From assembly GCA_904420235.1 (NCBI GenBank), contig CAJFUS010000178.1, forward strand, positions 1 through 6,349: DNA of 6,349 nt, written 5' to 3'. Made by a program: the position numbers and the translations under genes. This DNA comes from Candidatus Neoanaerotignum tabaqchaliae. GTDB lineage: Bacteria > Bacillota > Clostridia > Lachnospirales > Anaerotignaceae. Positions 1-4,914 of this stretch are shown here, in pieces. Position 1 is the stretch's first letter, and the number at the start of each line of letters is the position of its first letter. The notes under the pieces are model-generated. The model saw only the letters and a list, made by a program, of their open reading frames with translations. It searched no databases and was not told where the DNA came from.

Positions 1-844
1 CAAACTCCCTAAGTCCGTCATATTTTACGCTTTCTATTCTAACAGTAACACTTCCACTTTTAATTTTTCTTCCGCTGTCATCATCATAATACACATCTGA
101 ATATCCGTTTTCAATATACCCTTCGTTCTTCTGAACGTAATCCTCAATGGAATTTAAAGCCTCATCATAGCCGCTTACATAAATACTCATGTACCCTGTT
201 TTAATAAGCTTTTCTGTGTTTTCATAAGCATATCCGGCGCTGTTTCCTGAATAAAGCTCATTTTCTGGAGTTGCCGACTTCATGCTATATTCCTGAACTC
301 CACTGTCATCTTTAACACTTTCTGAAACAGCAGCACCTTCAAGCGTTGGCGCTACACTTTCTACGGAAGCTGCGCTGTCGGCCTGAGAACTGCCGGAGGC
401 TAAATTAATTCCAACCTCGGCGCTCTCAGCTTGCGTATCCATAGATGCCGTGTCAATTCCAACGGCCGCTTCCGACGCTGTCTGATTGCTATAATTATTT
501 TTATACATAAAATTCATGTCAGGAATTATGCTTCCCGTCAAAAACGTACTTCCAGCGAAAACAATAACTGCACAGGCCGCGAATGCCGCATATTTAGCAT
601 ATACTGTTTTAGCCCGTTTGCTGGCGCTGTCGGCAAGCTTAGTTATAAGCTCATCATGAAAGCCTTCAGGAAGGGGCTCATATTCAACGTTTTCAAGAGC
701 CATTTTTATCTCAAGGGCGCTTTCATAGGCTCTTTTGCATTTTTCGCAACTTTCCAAATGTTTAAAAAACTCATCCTTGTTATAGAGCTCATCTTCGCCG
801 TCAAGGCAAAAATCTATTATGTTTAAAGCTTCCTCACAGTTCAT
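1..844 (-). CDS. Membrane anti-sigma factor, zinc-finger N-terminus plus external DUF4349-like domain (partial, C-terminus beyond window)
   Basis: The frame runs from ATG at 844 down to the window edge without a stop, giving 281 residues. An N-terminal anti-sigma zinc-finger (zf-HC2/ZAS) signature is visible: C3, then H29-x3-C33-x2-C36. Known ZAS domains bind and hold an ECF sigma factor at the inner face of the membrane. One membrane span lies at about residues 85-107. It is followed by a Ser/Ala/Glu-rich linker (about 120-200). From about 211 there is a region resembling the start of DUF4349 (KLIKTGYMSIYV, then YDEALNSIEDYV and GYIENGYSD), which would lie outside the cell. The start codon overlaps the sigma gene's stop as ATGA, and AAGGAGG (851-857) sits 6 bases upstream, so the two genes are translationally coupled. 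The zinc-finger call and topology are firm. The DUF4349 call is by resemblance, and the ligand is unknown. Confidence 0.85.
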   Translation of the reverse strand, partial: MNCEEALNIIDFCLDGEDELYNKDEFFKHLESCEKCKRAYESALEIKMALENVEYEPLPEGFHDELITKLADSASKRAKTVYAKYAAFAACAVIVFAGSTFLTGSIIPDMNFMYKNNYSNQTASEAAVGIDTASMDTQAESAEVGINLASGSSQADSAASVESVAPTLEGAAVSESVKDDSGVQEYSMKSATPENELYSGNSAGYAYENTEKLIKTGYMSIYVSGYDEALNSIEDYVQKNEGYIENGYSDVYYDDDSGRKIKSGSVTVRIESVKYDGLREF

Positions 845-1404
845 AAAGCCCCTCCTTTCCTCTGTTCTATTAAGCGCCTAAGTTTTCCCCTTGCCCGAGA
901 AAGCCTCGACTTAACCGTTCCCATTGGACATCCCAAAATATCACTTATCTCTTTATACTCCATGCCTTCCATATCGTGAAGTACTATTACAGTCCTAAAT
1001 TCCTCCTCTAATGCGTTAACCGCCTCTATAATCTCCTTAGATTTTTCCTTTTGCAAAACGCTTTCCTCAATATTTTTGGCATCGACAGCGTCCATTCCGT
1101 TTTCAGAAAATATATCAAGGCTTACGCTGTTTTCTTTTCCACGTTTTCTCATGTAATCTATACTTGCGTTAATAGCTATTCTATAAATCCAAGTTGAGAA
1201 AGCCCAGCTTTCATCATAGTACGAAAATTTTTTAAATGCTTTTATAAAAGCCTCCTGCGCCACATCTCTGGCATCTTCGGCATTTCCAGTCATTCTATAA
1301 ACAATGTTAAAAACAAACCGCTCATATTTTTCAATAAGAGCGCCAAAAGCCTCGGGGTCCCCACGCTTGGCCCTTTTAACCAATTTTGAAACAGTACTGT
1401 CCAT
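841..1404 (-). CDS. ECF (extracytoplasmic function) RNA polymerase sigma factor
   Basis: The product has 187 residues, the usual size for an ECF sigma factor, with only regions 2 and 4. Region 2 spans about residues 22-90, with the core-binding stretch DARDVAQEAFIKAF (44-57) and the -10-recognition helix around FSTWIYRIAINASIDYMRKR (69-88). Region 4 spans about 125-180, with the helix-turn-helix YKEISDILGCPMGTVKSRLSRAR (150-172). The frame is open upstream to 1437, but the start is placed at ATG 1404. GGAGGAG (1409-1415) lies four bases before it, and the 11 extra residues upstream (MVFFIFYWRRK) have no ribosome site and do not look like sigma-factor sequence. The gene is coupled by ATGA to a membrane anti-sigma factor, so its activity should be held back until an envelope signal arrives. 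An ECF-type promoter upstream suggests autoregulation. The target genes and ECF subgroup cannot be assigned from the sequence. Confidence 0.95.
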   Translation of the reverse strand: MDSTVSKLVKRAKRGDPEAFGALIEKYERFVFNIVYRMTGNAEDARDVAQEAFIKAFKKFSYYDESWAFSTWIYRIAINASIDYMRKRGKENSVSLDIFSENGMDAVDAKNIEESVLQKEKSKEIIEAVNALEEEFRTVIVLHDMEGMEYKEISDILGCPMGTVKSRLSRARGKLRRLIEQRKGGAL

Positions 1405-1457
1405 TTTTCTCCTCCAATAAAAAATAAAAAACACCACGCGCGCTATTTGCCTTAATA

Positions 1458-1484
1458 TACGTATTTAAACATAAATATGTTCCC
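1458..1484 (-). promoter_or_regulatory. Candidate ECF-type autoregulatory promoter of the sigma/anti-sigma operon
   Basis: Read on the minus strand, GGGAAC (1484-1479) is followed by a 17-base spacer and CGTA (1461-1458). This matches the general ECF pattern (AAC-containing -35, CGT-containing -10) rather than sigma-A. It sits about 54 bases upstream of the sigma start codon. An A/T tract lies just upstream of the -35, as in an UP element. The arms AACATA (1468-1473) and TATGTT (1476-1481) form an inverted repeat overlapping the -35. Autoregulation is inferred; many ECF sigma factors transcribe their own operon. Confidence 0.6.
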
Positions 1485-1488
1485 ATGG

Positions 1489-1542
1489 CAAAATTTTTTA
1501 TGTTTCGCCGCCGTAAAACAAAATTTTGTATCTGTTTCGGTG
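1489..1542. repeat. Two copies of a composite direct repeat in the divergent control region
   Basis: Copy 1 (1489-1510) is CAAAATTTT, three bases, then TGTTTCG, two bases and G. Copy 2 (1519-1542) is CAAAATTTT, five bases, then the same TGTTTCG, two bases and G. The A/T blocks are 30 bases apart, about three helical turns, and the TGTTTCG blocks are 32 apart. They fill the space between the -35 elements of the two divergent promoters, where an operator would be expected. Function is inferred; the A/T blocks alone could be chance in AT-rich DNA. Confidence 0.45.
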
Positions 1543-1550
1543 TTGAAACA
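1533..1550. repeat. Inverted repeat TGTTTC-6-GAAACA overlapping the peptidase -35 element
   Basis: Perfect 6-base arms at 1533-1538 and 1545-1550 flank a 6-base centre. The right arm overlaps the -35 element of the rightward promoter, so a bound protein could block or activate it. This shape is typical of a dimeric regulator's site. No regulator gene is visible in the window other than the sigma/anti-sigma pair. Confidence 0.35.
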
Positions 1551-1572
1551 GGCATTTATTTTATGGTATATT
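1543..1572 (+). promoter_or_regulatory. Sigma-A-type promoter with extended -10 for the P1 peptidase gene
   Basis: TTGAAA (1543-1548), an 18-base spacer and TATATT (1567-1572) make a good housekeeping promoter. TGG directly before the -10 gives the extended TGn motif. Transcription would start near 1579, leaving a leader of about 50 bases. The same place also reads TGAAAC (1544-1549) followed 15 bases later by GGTA, a poor match to an ECF promoter, so control by the neighbouring sigma factor is possible but not favoured. Confidence 0.6.
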
Positions 1573-1631
1573 TTATTTAATAAACATATTTTAATTTTTA
1601 TTTACTTTATATATTAAAAGTGAGGGATTTT

Positions 1632-2738
1632 ATGAAAAACAAAAAAATTGTTTCGCTTTTGGCCGCGGGAGCAATGGCAGTTTCATCATCGTCTGCGGTA
1701 TATGCAGACCAAACTGCCGTTGAAGTTCCTTTTTCAAGCATACCCGGCATTCTTGTAGGAAATGTTTCAGATACCGAAAACGGTACCGGCTGTACAGTTA
1801 TAGTTGTTGAGGACCCTAACGGCGCCACTGCTTCTGTAGACGTTCGCGGAGGCTCTCCTGGAACAAGAGAAACTGACCTTTTAGACCCGACTAAAACAGC
1901 TCAAACAATAAATGCCGTATGTCTCGCCGGCGGAAGCGCCTTTGGCTTAGAGGCCGCCGACGGCGTTATGCAGTATTTAGAAGAAAAAGGCATGGGCGTT
2001 AACGTTGGCCCAACGGTTGTGCCCATAGTTCCATCAGCCATACTTTTTGACCTTACATTTGGCAACCATAAAATCCGTCCAGATAAAGAAATGGGTTATC
2101 AAGCAGCGGATAACGCCTTTAAAAAAGTTCCTTGGTCAGACGGCAACACCGGAGCCGGAACAGGCGCCACTGTTGGTAAATCAGCATCAAACTCGGATAT
2201 TCTGCCTATGAAAGGCGGCCTTGGCTCTTTCGCCTATAAATACGGCGACCTTTACGTGGGAGCCATAGTTGCCGTTAACGCGGCAGGAAACATAGTTAAC
2301 CCGGAAAACGGAGACATAATAGCTGGCGCCCACACAAAGGACGGAACATTTATAGACCTTGAGGCTTATACAATGACTGATATGTATAAGGCTCCAAGCT
2401 CTGTTGAAAACACAACCATAGGCTGTATTGTAACAAACGCAAAACTTACCAAGGCCGAGGCTAAAAAGCTTGCCGAAATGGCTCACGACGGTTTTGCAAG
2501 GGCCATACATCCCGTTCACACAGCCTCTGACGGAGACACAATATTCACAATAGCTCTTGGCGATGTCGTTACAAGCGACACAACCTGGGATATGGAATCT
2601 GTAAACATGAATCTGCTTGGAGTAATGGCGGTTAACGCCATGGAAAACGCCATAGTAAATGCCGGAGAAAGTGCAGAAACCCTTCTTGGCGTTGAGGGCA
2701 GAGCCTCAATGGAAAATATTCAGCTTAAACAGCCATAA
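1632..2738 (+). CDS. Exported P1-family aminopeptidase (MEROPS S58, DmpA/BapA-like, self-cleaving)
   Basis: The product has 368 residues. Residues 1-25 form a signal peptide: MKNKK basic start, hydrophobic core, then VYA before the predicted cut at A25/D26. The mature part is a full S58-type protein: IPGILVGN (37-44), TGCTVIV, a DVRGG-type block (70-74), GGSAFGLEAADGV (100-112), GNTGAGTGATVGK (171-183), and VENTTIGCIVTNAKLTKAEA (258-277). Family members (L-aminopeptidase/D-esterase DmpA, beta-peptidyl aminopeptidase BapA) cleave themselves into two chains, freeing an N-terminal Ser or Thr nucleophile. By alignment from memory the cut here would be N260/T261, with T261 catalytic. ATG 1632 is chosen because GAGGG (1622-1626) lies 5 bases upstream; an in-frame GTG at 1620 has no such site. 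It stands alone with its own promoter and terminator, divergent from the sigma operon. The natural substrate is unknown; export suggests small extracellular or cell-wall peptides. Confidence 0.9.
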   Translation: MKNKKIVSLLAAGAMAVSSSSAVYADQTAVEVPFSSIPGILVGNVSDTENGTGCTVIVVEDPNGATASVDVRGGSPGTRETDLLDPTKTAQTINAVCLAGGSAFGLEAADGVMQYLEEKGMGVNVGPTVVPIVPSAILFDLTFGNHKIRPDKEMGYQAADNAFKKVPWSDGNTGAGTGATVGKSASNSDILPMKGGLGSFAYKYGDLYVGAIVAVNAAGNIVNPENGDIIAGAHTKDGTFIDLEAYTMTDMYKAPSSVENTTIGCIVTNAKLTKAEAKKLAEMAHDGFARAIHPVHTASDGDTIFTIALGDVVTSDTTWDMESVNMNLLGVMAVNAMENAIVNAGESAETLLGVEGRASMENIQLKQP

Positions 2739-2759
2739 TTTTTAATATATTACTGATAC

Positions 2760-2785
2760 AAAGGCGCCATAATATGACGCCTTTT
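2760..2785 (+). terminator. Intrinsic terminator of the P1 peptidase gene
   Basis: AAAGGCG (2760-2766) pairs with CGCCTTT (2778-2784), and CAT/ATG (2768-2770 with 2774-2776) extends the stem past one mismatch. A broken T run (TTTTGCCTTTT) follows. It lies 22 bases after the stop codon. Confidence 0.75.
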
Positions 2786-3176
2786 GCCTTTTATAATTAA
2801 AAATATAAAATGCTCTTGGATATTTACCTTTGCGCTTTTCATTCTATATTTTTGTTGCTTTTAATCCGCTTCTTCAACTTTTTCCAAGTATTTTCTTTAG
2901 CTTCATATCTATTTACGTATGTATTATTTCACTAAAATCCTTTATAAACATACTATATAAAAACTTAAAGCCAAACATTTTTATAAACTTCCAAAATTAA
3001 AGTAAAATAATTGAATTAGATATCGTTAGAAAATTTGTCCACAATAAACATCTTTTAAAATCAGCAAAGCCTTAAACATCCCAATAATTTTATAAATACT
3101 CAATATGACTAAATTTGATAACTTACTTTGTATGTAAAAAATAGGAAGAGGAACGTAAAAATATTTGCAAAAAATA
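2786..3176. other. AT-rich intergenic stretch with no supported gene
   Basis: No reading frame on either strand has a start, ribosome site and length that together support a gene. On the minus strand two short open stretches lie end to end in different frames: 2978-2913 (21 residues from ATG) and 2928-2839 (29 residues, lysine-rich, without a start). They could be a remnant of a lost gene, but open stretches this short are expected by chance in such AT-rich DNA. No tRNA, insertion-sequence end or long repeat was recognised. Confidence 0.6.
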
Positions 3177-3215
3177 AAAGGCTAAATAACTTTAAAATTA
3201 AGATAACTAGCCTTT
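3177..3215. terminator. Stem-loop, possible bidirectional or backup terminator
   Basis: AAAGGCTA (3177-3184) pairs perfectly with TAGCCTTT (3208-3215) around a 23-base A/T-rich loop. On the minus strand the stem is followed by TTTTATTTTTT. On the plus strand it is followed only by ATTTTATAAATAATATTTTTTT. It may back up the tRNA-operon terminator upstream. The long loop lowers confidence. Confidence 0.5.
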
Positions 3216-3242
3216 ATTTTATAAATAATATTTTTTTGAAAT

Positions 3243-3268
3243 AAAAAAAAGTCCCTCGCAGGAACTTT
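3243..3268 (-). terminator. Intrinsic terminator of the tRNA operon
   Basis: On the minus strand, AAAGTTCC (3268-3261) pairs with GGGACTTT around the 5-base loop TGCGA, with one G-T pair, and runs into eight Ts (3250-3243). It starts 3 bases after the tRNA-Val 3' end, so it clearly ends this operon. Confidence 0.88.
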
Positions 3269-3270
3269 AA

Positions 3271-3343
3271 TGGGAATTACAGGGCTCGAACCTGTGACAT
3301 CCTGCTTGTAAGGCAGGCGCTCTCCCAGCTGAGCTAAACTCCC
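3271..3343 (-). tRNA. tRNA-Val (anticodon TAC)
   Basis: This 73-base cloverleaf has acceptor GGGAGTT with AATTCCC (one G-T pair) and discriminator A. The D arm is GCTC/GAGC, the anticodon stem CCTGC/GCAGG with loop CTTACAA (anticodon TAC at 3310-3308), and the T arm ACAGG/CCTGT with loop TTCGAGC. CCA is not encoded. It is the last gene of the three-tRNA operon. Confidence 0.96.
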
Positions 3344-3363
3344 AAAACAATATTAAATTAAAA

Positions 3364-3435
3364 TGACCCGTAAGAGAATCGAACTCTTGTTTCAGCCGTG
3401 AGAGGGCCGCGTCTTAACCGCTTGACCAACGGGCC
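3364..3435 (-). tRNA. tRNA-Glu (anticodon CTC)
   Basis: This 72-base cloverleaf has acceptor GGCCCGT with ACGGGTC (one G-T pair) and discriminator A. The anticodon stem is CGGCC/GGCTG with loop CTCTCAC, so the anticodon is CTC, reading GAG. The T arm is AAGAG/CTCTT with loop TTCGATT. CCA is not encoded. This is the GAG-specific isoacceptor; the essential TTC form must be elsewhere. It is the middle gene of the operon. Confidence 0.94.
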
Positions 3436-3450
3436 ATATTTTATTTAAAG

Positions 3451-3524
3451 TAGCGGAGGGGGGATTTGAACCCTCGACACCGCGGGTATGAACCGCGTGC
3501 TCTAGCCAACTGAGCTACTCCGCC
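3451..3524 (-). tRNA. tRNA-Met (anticodon CAT), elongator type
   Basis: This 74-base cloverleaf has acceptor GGCGGAG with CTCCGCT (first pair G-T) and discriminator A. The anticodon stem is CGCGG/CCGCG with loop TTCATAC. The anticodon stem lacks the three G-C pairs of initiator tRNA, and position 1 is paired, so it is not the initiator. The TTCATAC loop and GGCGG acceptor resemble elongator Met tRNAs of Gram-positive bacteria rather than the lysidine-modified tRNA-Ile(CAT), though CAT genes are hard to separate by eye. CCA is not encoded. It is the first gene of the operon. Confidence 0.92.
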
Positions 3525-3568
3525 ATACAGGCGCTTTAAACATTCGCTTCAGCGACCTGACTTTTCCT

Positions 3569-3597
3569 ATTATACTCATACAGTGCGGGCTTGTCAA
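3569..3597 (-). promoter_or_regulatory. Perfect-consensus sigma-A promoter of the tRNA operon
   Basis: On the minus strand TTGACA (3597-3592) is followed by exactly 17 bases and TATAAT (3574-3569). Both hexamers match consensus at every position, as expected for stable-RNA genes. Transcription should start near 3562, about 38 bases before tRNA-Met. The leader contains a small hairpin, TCGC-4-GCGA (3544-3555), that could aid 5' processing. The promoter lies between divIC and the tRNAs. Confidence 0.92.
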
Positions 3598-3641
3598 CAA
3601 TTTTTTTGAAAATTTTTAATTTTTTTTAAATTCCTGTAAAA

Positions 3642-3944
3642 TCAGCTGTCCGCTGTGTTTACAAACTCAATTTCATCGGGCATTATAAGGCCAAGCTGTT
3701 CTCTTGCCACTTTTTCTATATAAGCGTCAGAAGTATAATAATCCTTACTTGCAGAAAGCTCCAAGTTCTCCTTTTTTTCATCATCTATTTGGCTTAATAG
3801 CTCCTTTTCTTCGGCCTTAAGATTATAGTACGTCTCAACCTGAGAATACATATTAACACATATAACGGCAAAAAACATAATCATGCACCCTAAAATAAAA
3901 AGCCTTGAAGCAGACCTCTTATTTTGACCGCCTCTTTTAGCCAT
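3642..3944 (-). CDS. divIC: Septum formation initiator, DivIC/FtsB family
   Basis: The product has 100 residues, typical of this family of bitopic division proteins. There is a short basic cytoplasmic tail (1-14), one membrane span (about 15-33), then an external coiled coil (about 36-66, rich in Leu/Glu/Lys). The C-terminal family signature is SDAYIEKVAREQLGLIMPDE (72-91). In known bacteria DivIC joins FtsL and DivIB at the septum to control septal wall synthesis. It is the last gene of yabP-yabQ-divIC, the order known from Bacillus subtilis. Its ribosome site GTGAGG lies in the yabQ 3' end and the gap to the yabQ stop is 6 bases, so the genes are coupled. No clear GC-rich terminator follows; only A/T runs (3599-3630) separate it from the tRNA promoter. 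Confidence 0.9.
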   Translation of the reverse strand: MAKRGGQNKRSASRLFILGCMIMFFAVICVNMYSQVETYYNLKAEEKELLSQIDDEKKENLELSASKDYYTSDAYIEKVAREQLGLIMPDEIEFVNTADS

Positions 3945-3950
3945 ATAGCC

Positions 3951-4466
3951 TCACCTTCGCTTTCCGCTCTTTTTCAAGCAAAGTTTTACCCTCTTTTTTC
4001 TTTTTGGTATATTTAACATTTTTACATAATCCCGCACTAAAATCAATACCCTAACGAACAAATTCCATAAAAATAAAACCGGTTTTCTTATAACAATCCA
4101 CACCAGTCTAAAAGGTGTTGTTATTATCTCTATAAAAAGACGTACAAGCTTTATAACAAAATCTATTATGGCTCTGGCAAATCTCATTACAATACGTCCC
4201 AGCGTAACAAAATATAAGGCCATTCCGCAAAAAAAGCCAAAGGGTATGTAAAATCTCATCTCGCCGTTATTAATCTCAAGAAGCATATTAAAAAAAACAA
4301 AAGAACACACAATCCAATAAATCAAGTCCTCAATTTGTATCGTTATGGGCCTGTGGGCGGCATATATCCTGAAAAGCCGCAGAACATCATAACACATGGC
4401 AAAACCGGCGCCGCTTGCAAAAGCCGCCAAAAATACCATGGCCTGAAATTTAACCGACAATATCAT
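3951..4466 (-). CDS. yabQ: Spore cortex biosynthesis membrane protein YabQ
   Basis: The product has 171 residues with three membrane spans (about 7-25, 48-64 and 72-92). A family-like loop follows the first span (CYDVLRLFR, 25-33), and EDLIYW (46-51) and NNGEMRFYIPFG (66-77) follow. Then comes a long hydrophobic, amphipathic stretch (95-145) and a very basic tail (about 153-171, PKRKKRVKLCLKKSGKRR). In B. subtilis, YabQ sits in the membrane around the forespore and is needed to build the cortex. The start is set at ATG 4466 because AGGTG (4477-4473) lies 6 bases upstream, spanning the yabP stop. A GTG at 4475, directly abutting that stop, is in frame but has no ribosome site and would add three residues. 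Confidence 0.9.
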   Translation of the reverse strand: MILSVKFQAMVFLAAFASGAGFAMCYDVLRLFRIYAAHRPITIQIEDLIYWIVCSFVFFNMLLEINNGEMRFYIPFGFFCGMALYFVTLGRIVMRFARAIIDFVIKLVRLFIEIITTPFRLVWIVIRKPVLFLWNLFVRVLILVRDYVKMLNIPKRKKRVKLCLKKSGKRR

Positions 4467-4475
4467 AAAAAGCAC

Positions 4476-4754
4476 CTACCGGAACAGTCTTTTAAATATC
4501 CCGCCGCCGCCAACAGGTCCGTCGGCATACTCAACAGCGTCAACGGCCCCTTCGGCCGTTAAAACTCTGGCGTCAAGGTCAAGGCGGCCTATATGCAGAT
4601 TGTTTCCTCTTATTATTATAAGCCCCAAATCGCTGGCGCACATAATTCCCTCCTCGTCAAAAGACAGTACCTCTGTTACGCCGTTAACCGTAATATTTTC
4701 CCTCTCGTCAATCACTATTTTATGGTTCATGTAATTTCTTTTATCCTCAGCCAT
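4476..4754 (-). CDS. yabP: Sporulation protein YabP
   Basis: The product has 92 residues, a soluble, beta-rich small protein of the YabP/YqfC family. Recognisable parts are NHKIVIDERENITVNGVTEV (10-29), the central SFDEEGIMCASDLGLIIIRG (31-50) and LHIGRLDLDARVLTAEG (53-69). It ends in a Gly-rich GGGGIFKRLFR tail, common in YabP. The B. subtilis homologue is made in the mother cell under sigma-E and lies beside yabQ, as here. The ribosome site AAGGTGG (4770-4764) is 9 bases upstream of the ATG. It is the first gene of the yabP-yabQ-divIC unit. I could not find a convincing sigma-E promoter in the 157-base gap to metG. The exact biochemical role of the family is not known to me. Confidence 0.9.
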   Translation of the reverse strand: MAEDKRNYMNHKIVIDERENITVNGVTEVLSFDEEGIMCASDLGLIIIRGNNLHIGRLDLDARVLTAEGAVDAVEYADGPVGGGGIFKRLFR

Positions 4755-4840
4755 AAGCCTATACCACCTTTCATAATTAAAATAATATTCGCCTGTGGGC
4801 CGTAAAAGAACGATAAGACTTGAAAGAATTAAAAAATTAC

Positions 4841-4869
4841 TTTTAATTTCATATAAAGACAGTTATAAT
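4841..4869 (+). promoter_or_regulatory. Probable sigma-A promoter of metG
   Basis: A consensus TATAAT (4864-4869) is preceded at 17 bases by a weak -35, TTTTAA (4841-4846). Transcription would begin near 4876, leaving a leader of only about 36 bases. That is too short for a T-box or SAM riboswitch, so metG shows no such control here. Confidence 0.55.
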
Positions 4870-4899
4870 AGAAATAATATTGAAAAGTTATGGAAATCT

Positions 4900-4914
4900 G
4901 GAGGGATTGTTTTG
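4900..4914 (+). promoter_or_regulatory. Ribosome-binding site and TTG start codon of metG
   Basis: GGAGGG (4900-4905) lies 6 bases before TTG (4912-4914), which opens the MetRS frame exactly where the family's N-terminus (K-x-F-Y-I-T-T-P-I-Y-Y) begins. No ATG or GTG gives a better placed start, so the TTG is used with high likelihood. Confidence 0.85.

Noticed and set aside
431..826. Plus-strand open frame of 131 codons
   Set aside because: It lies wholly inside the minus-strand anti-sigma gene, whose zinc finger, membrane span and coupled start are clear; the plus-strand product resembles nothing and has no ribosome site.
1405..1437. Longer sigma-factor start giving 11 extra residues
   Set aside because: The strong GGAGGAG site is placed for ATG 1404 and would be inside the longer gene; the extra residues are not sigma-like.
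1620..1631. GTG start for the peptidase at 1620
   Set aside because: It overlaps the only ribosome site (GAGGG at 1622-1626) and puts four odd residues before a standard signal peptide; ATG 1632 fits better.
2187..2519. Minus-strand open frame of 110 codons
   Set aside because: Shadow of the S58 peptidase gene; the product is a low-information Cys/Val-rich sequence with no family signature.
3244..3350. tRNA-Val 3' end as a mobile-element attachment site
   Set aside because: I searched by eye for a second copy of the tRNA 3' sequence (such as CCTGTAATTCCCA) in the adjacent gap and found none, and no integrase is present.
4335..4805. Plus-strand open frames over yabP and yabQ (4335-4562, 4593-4805)
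   Set aside because: They are opposite strand-coupled yabP/yabQ genes with family features and have no supporting start signals.
4870..4911. T-box or SAM riboswitch before metG
   Set aside because: The leader after the likely promoter is only about 36 bases and holds no conserved T-box sequence or terminator hairpin.
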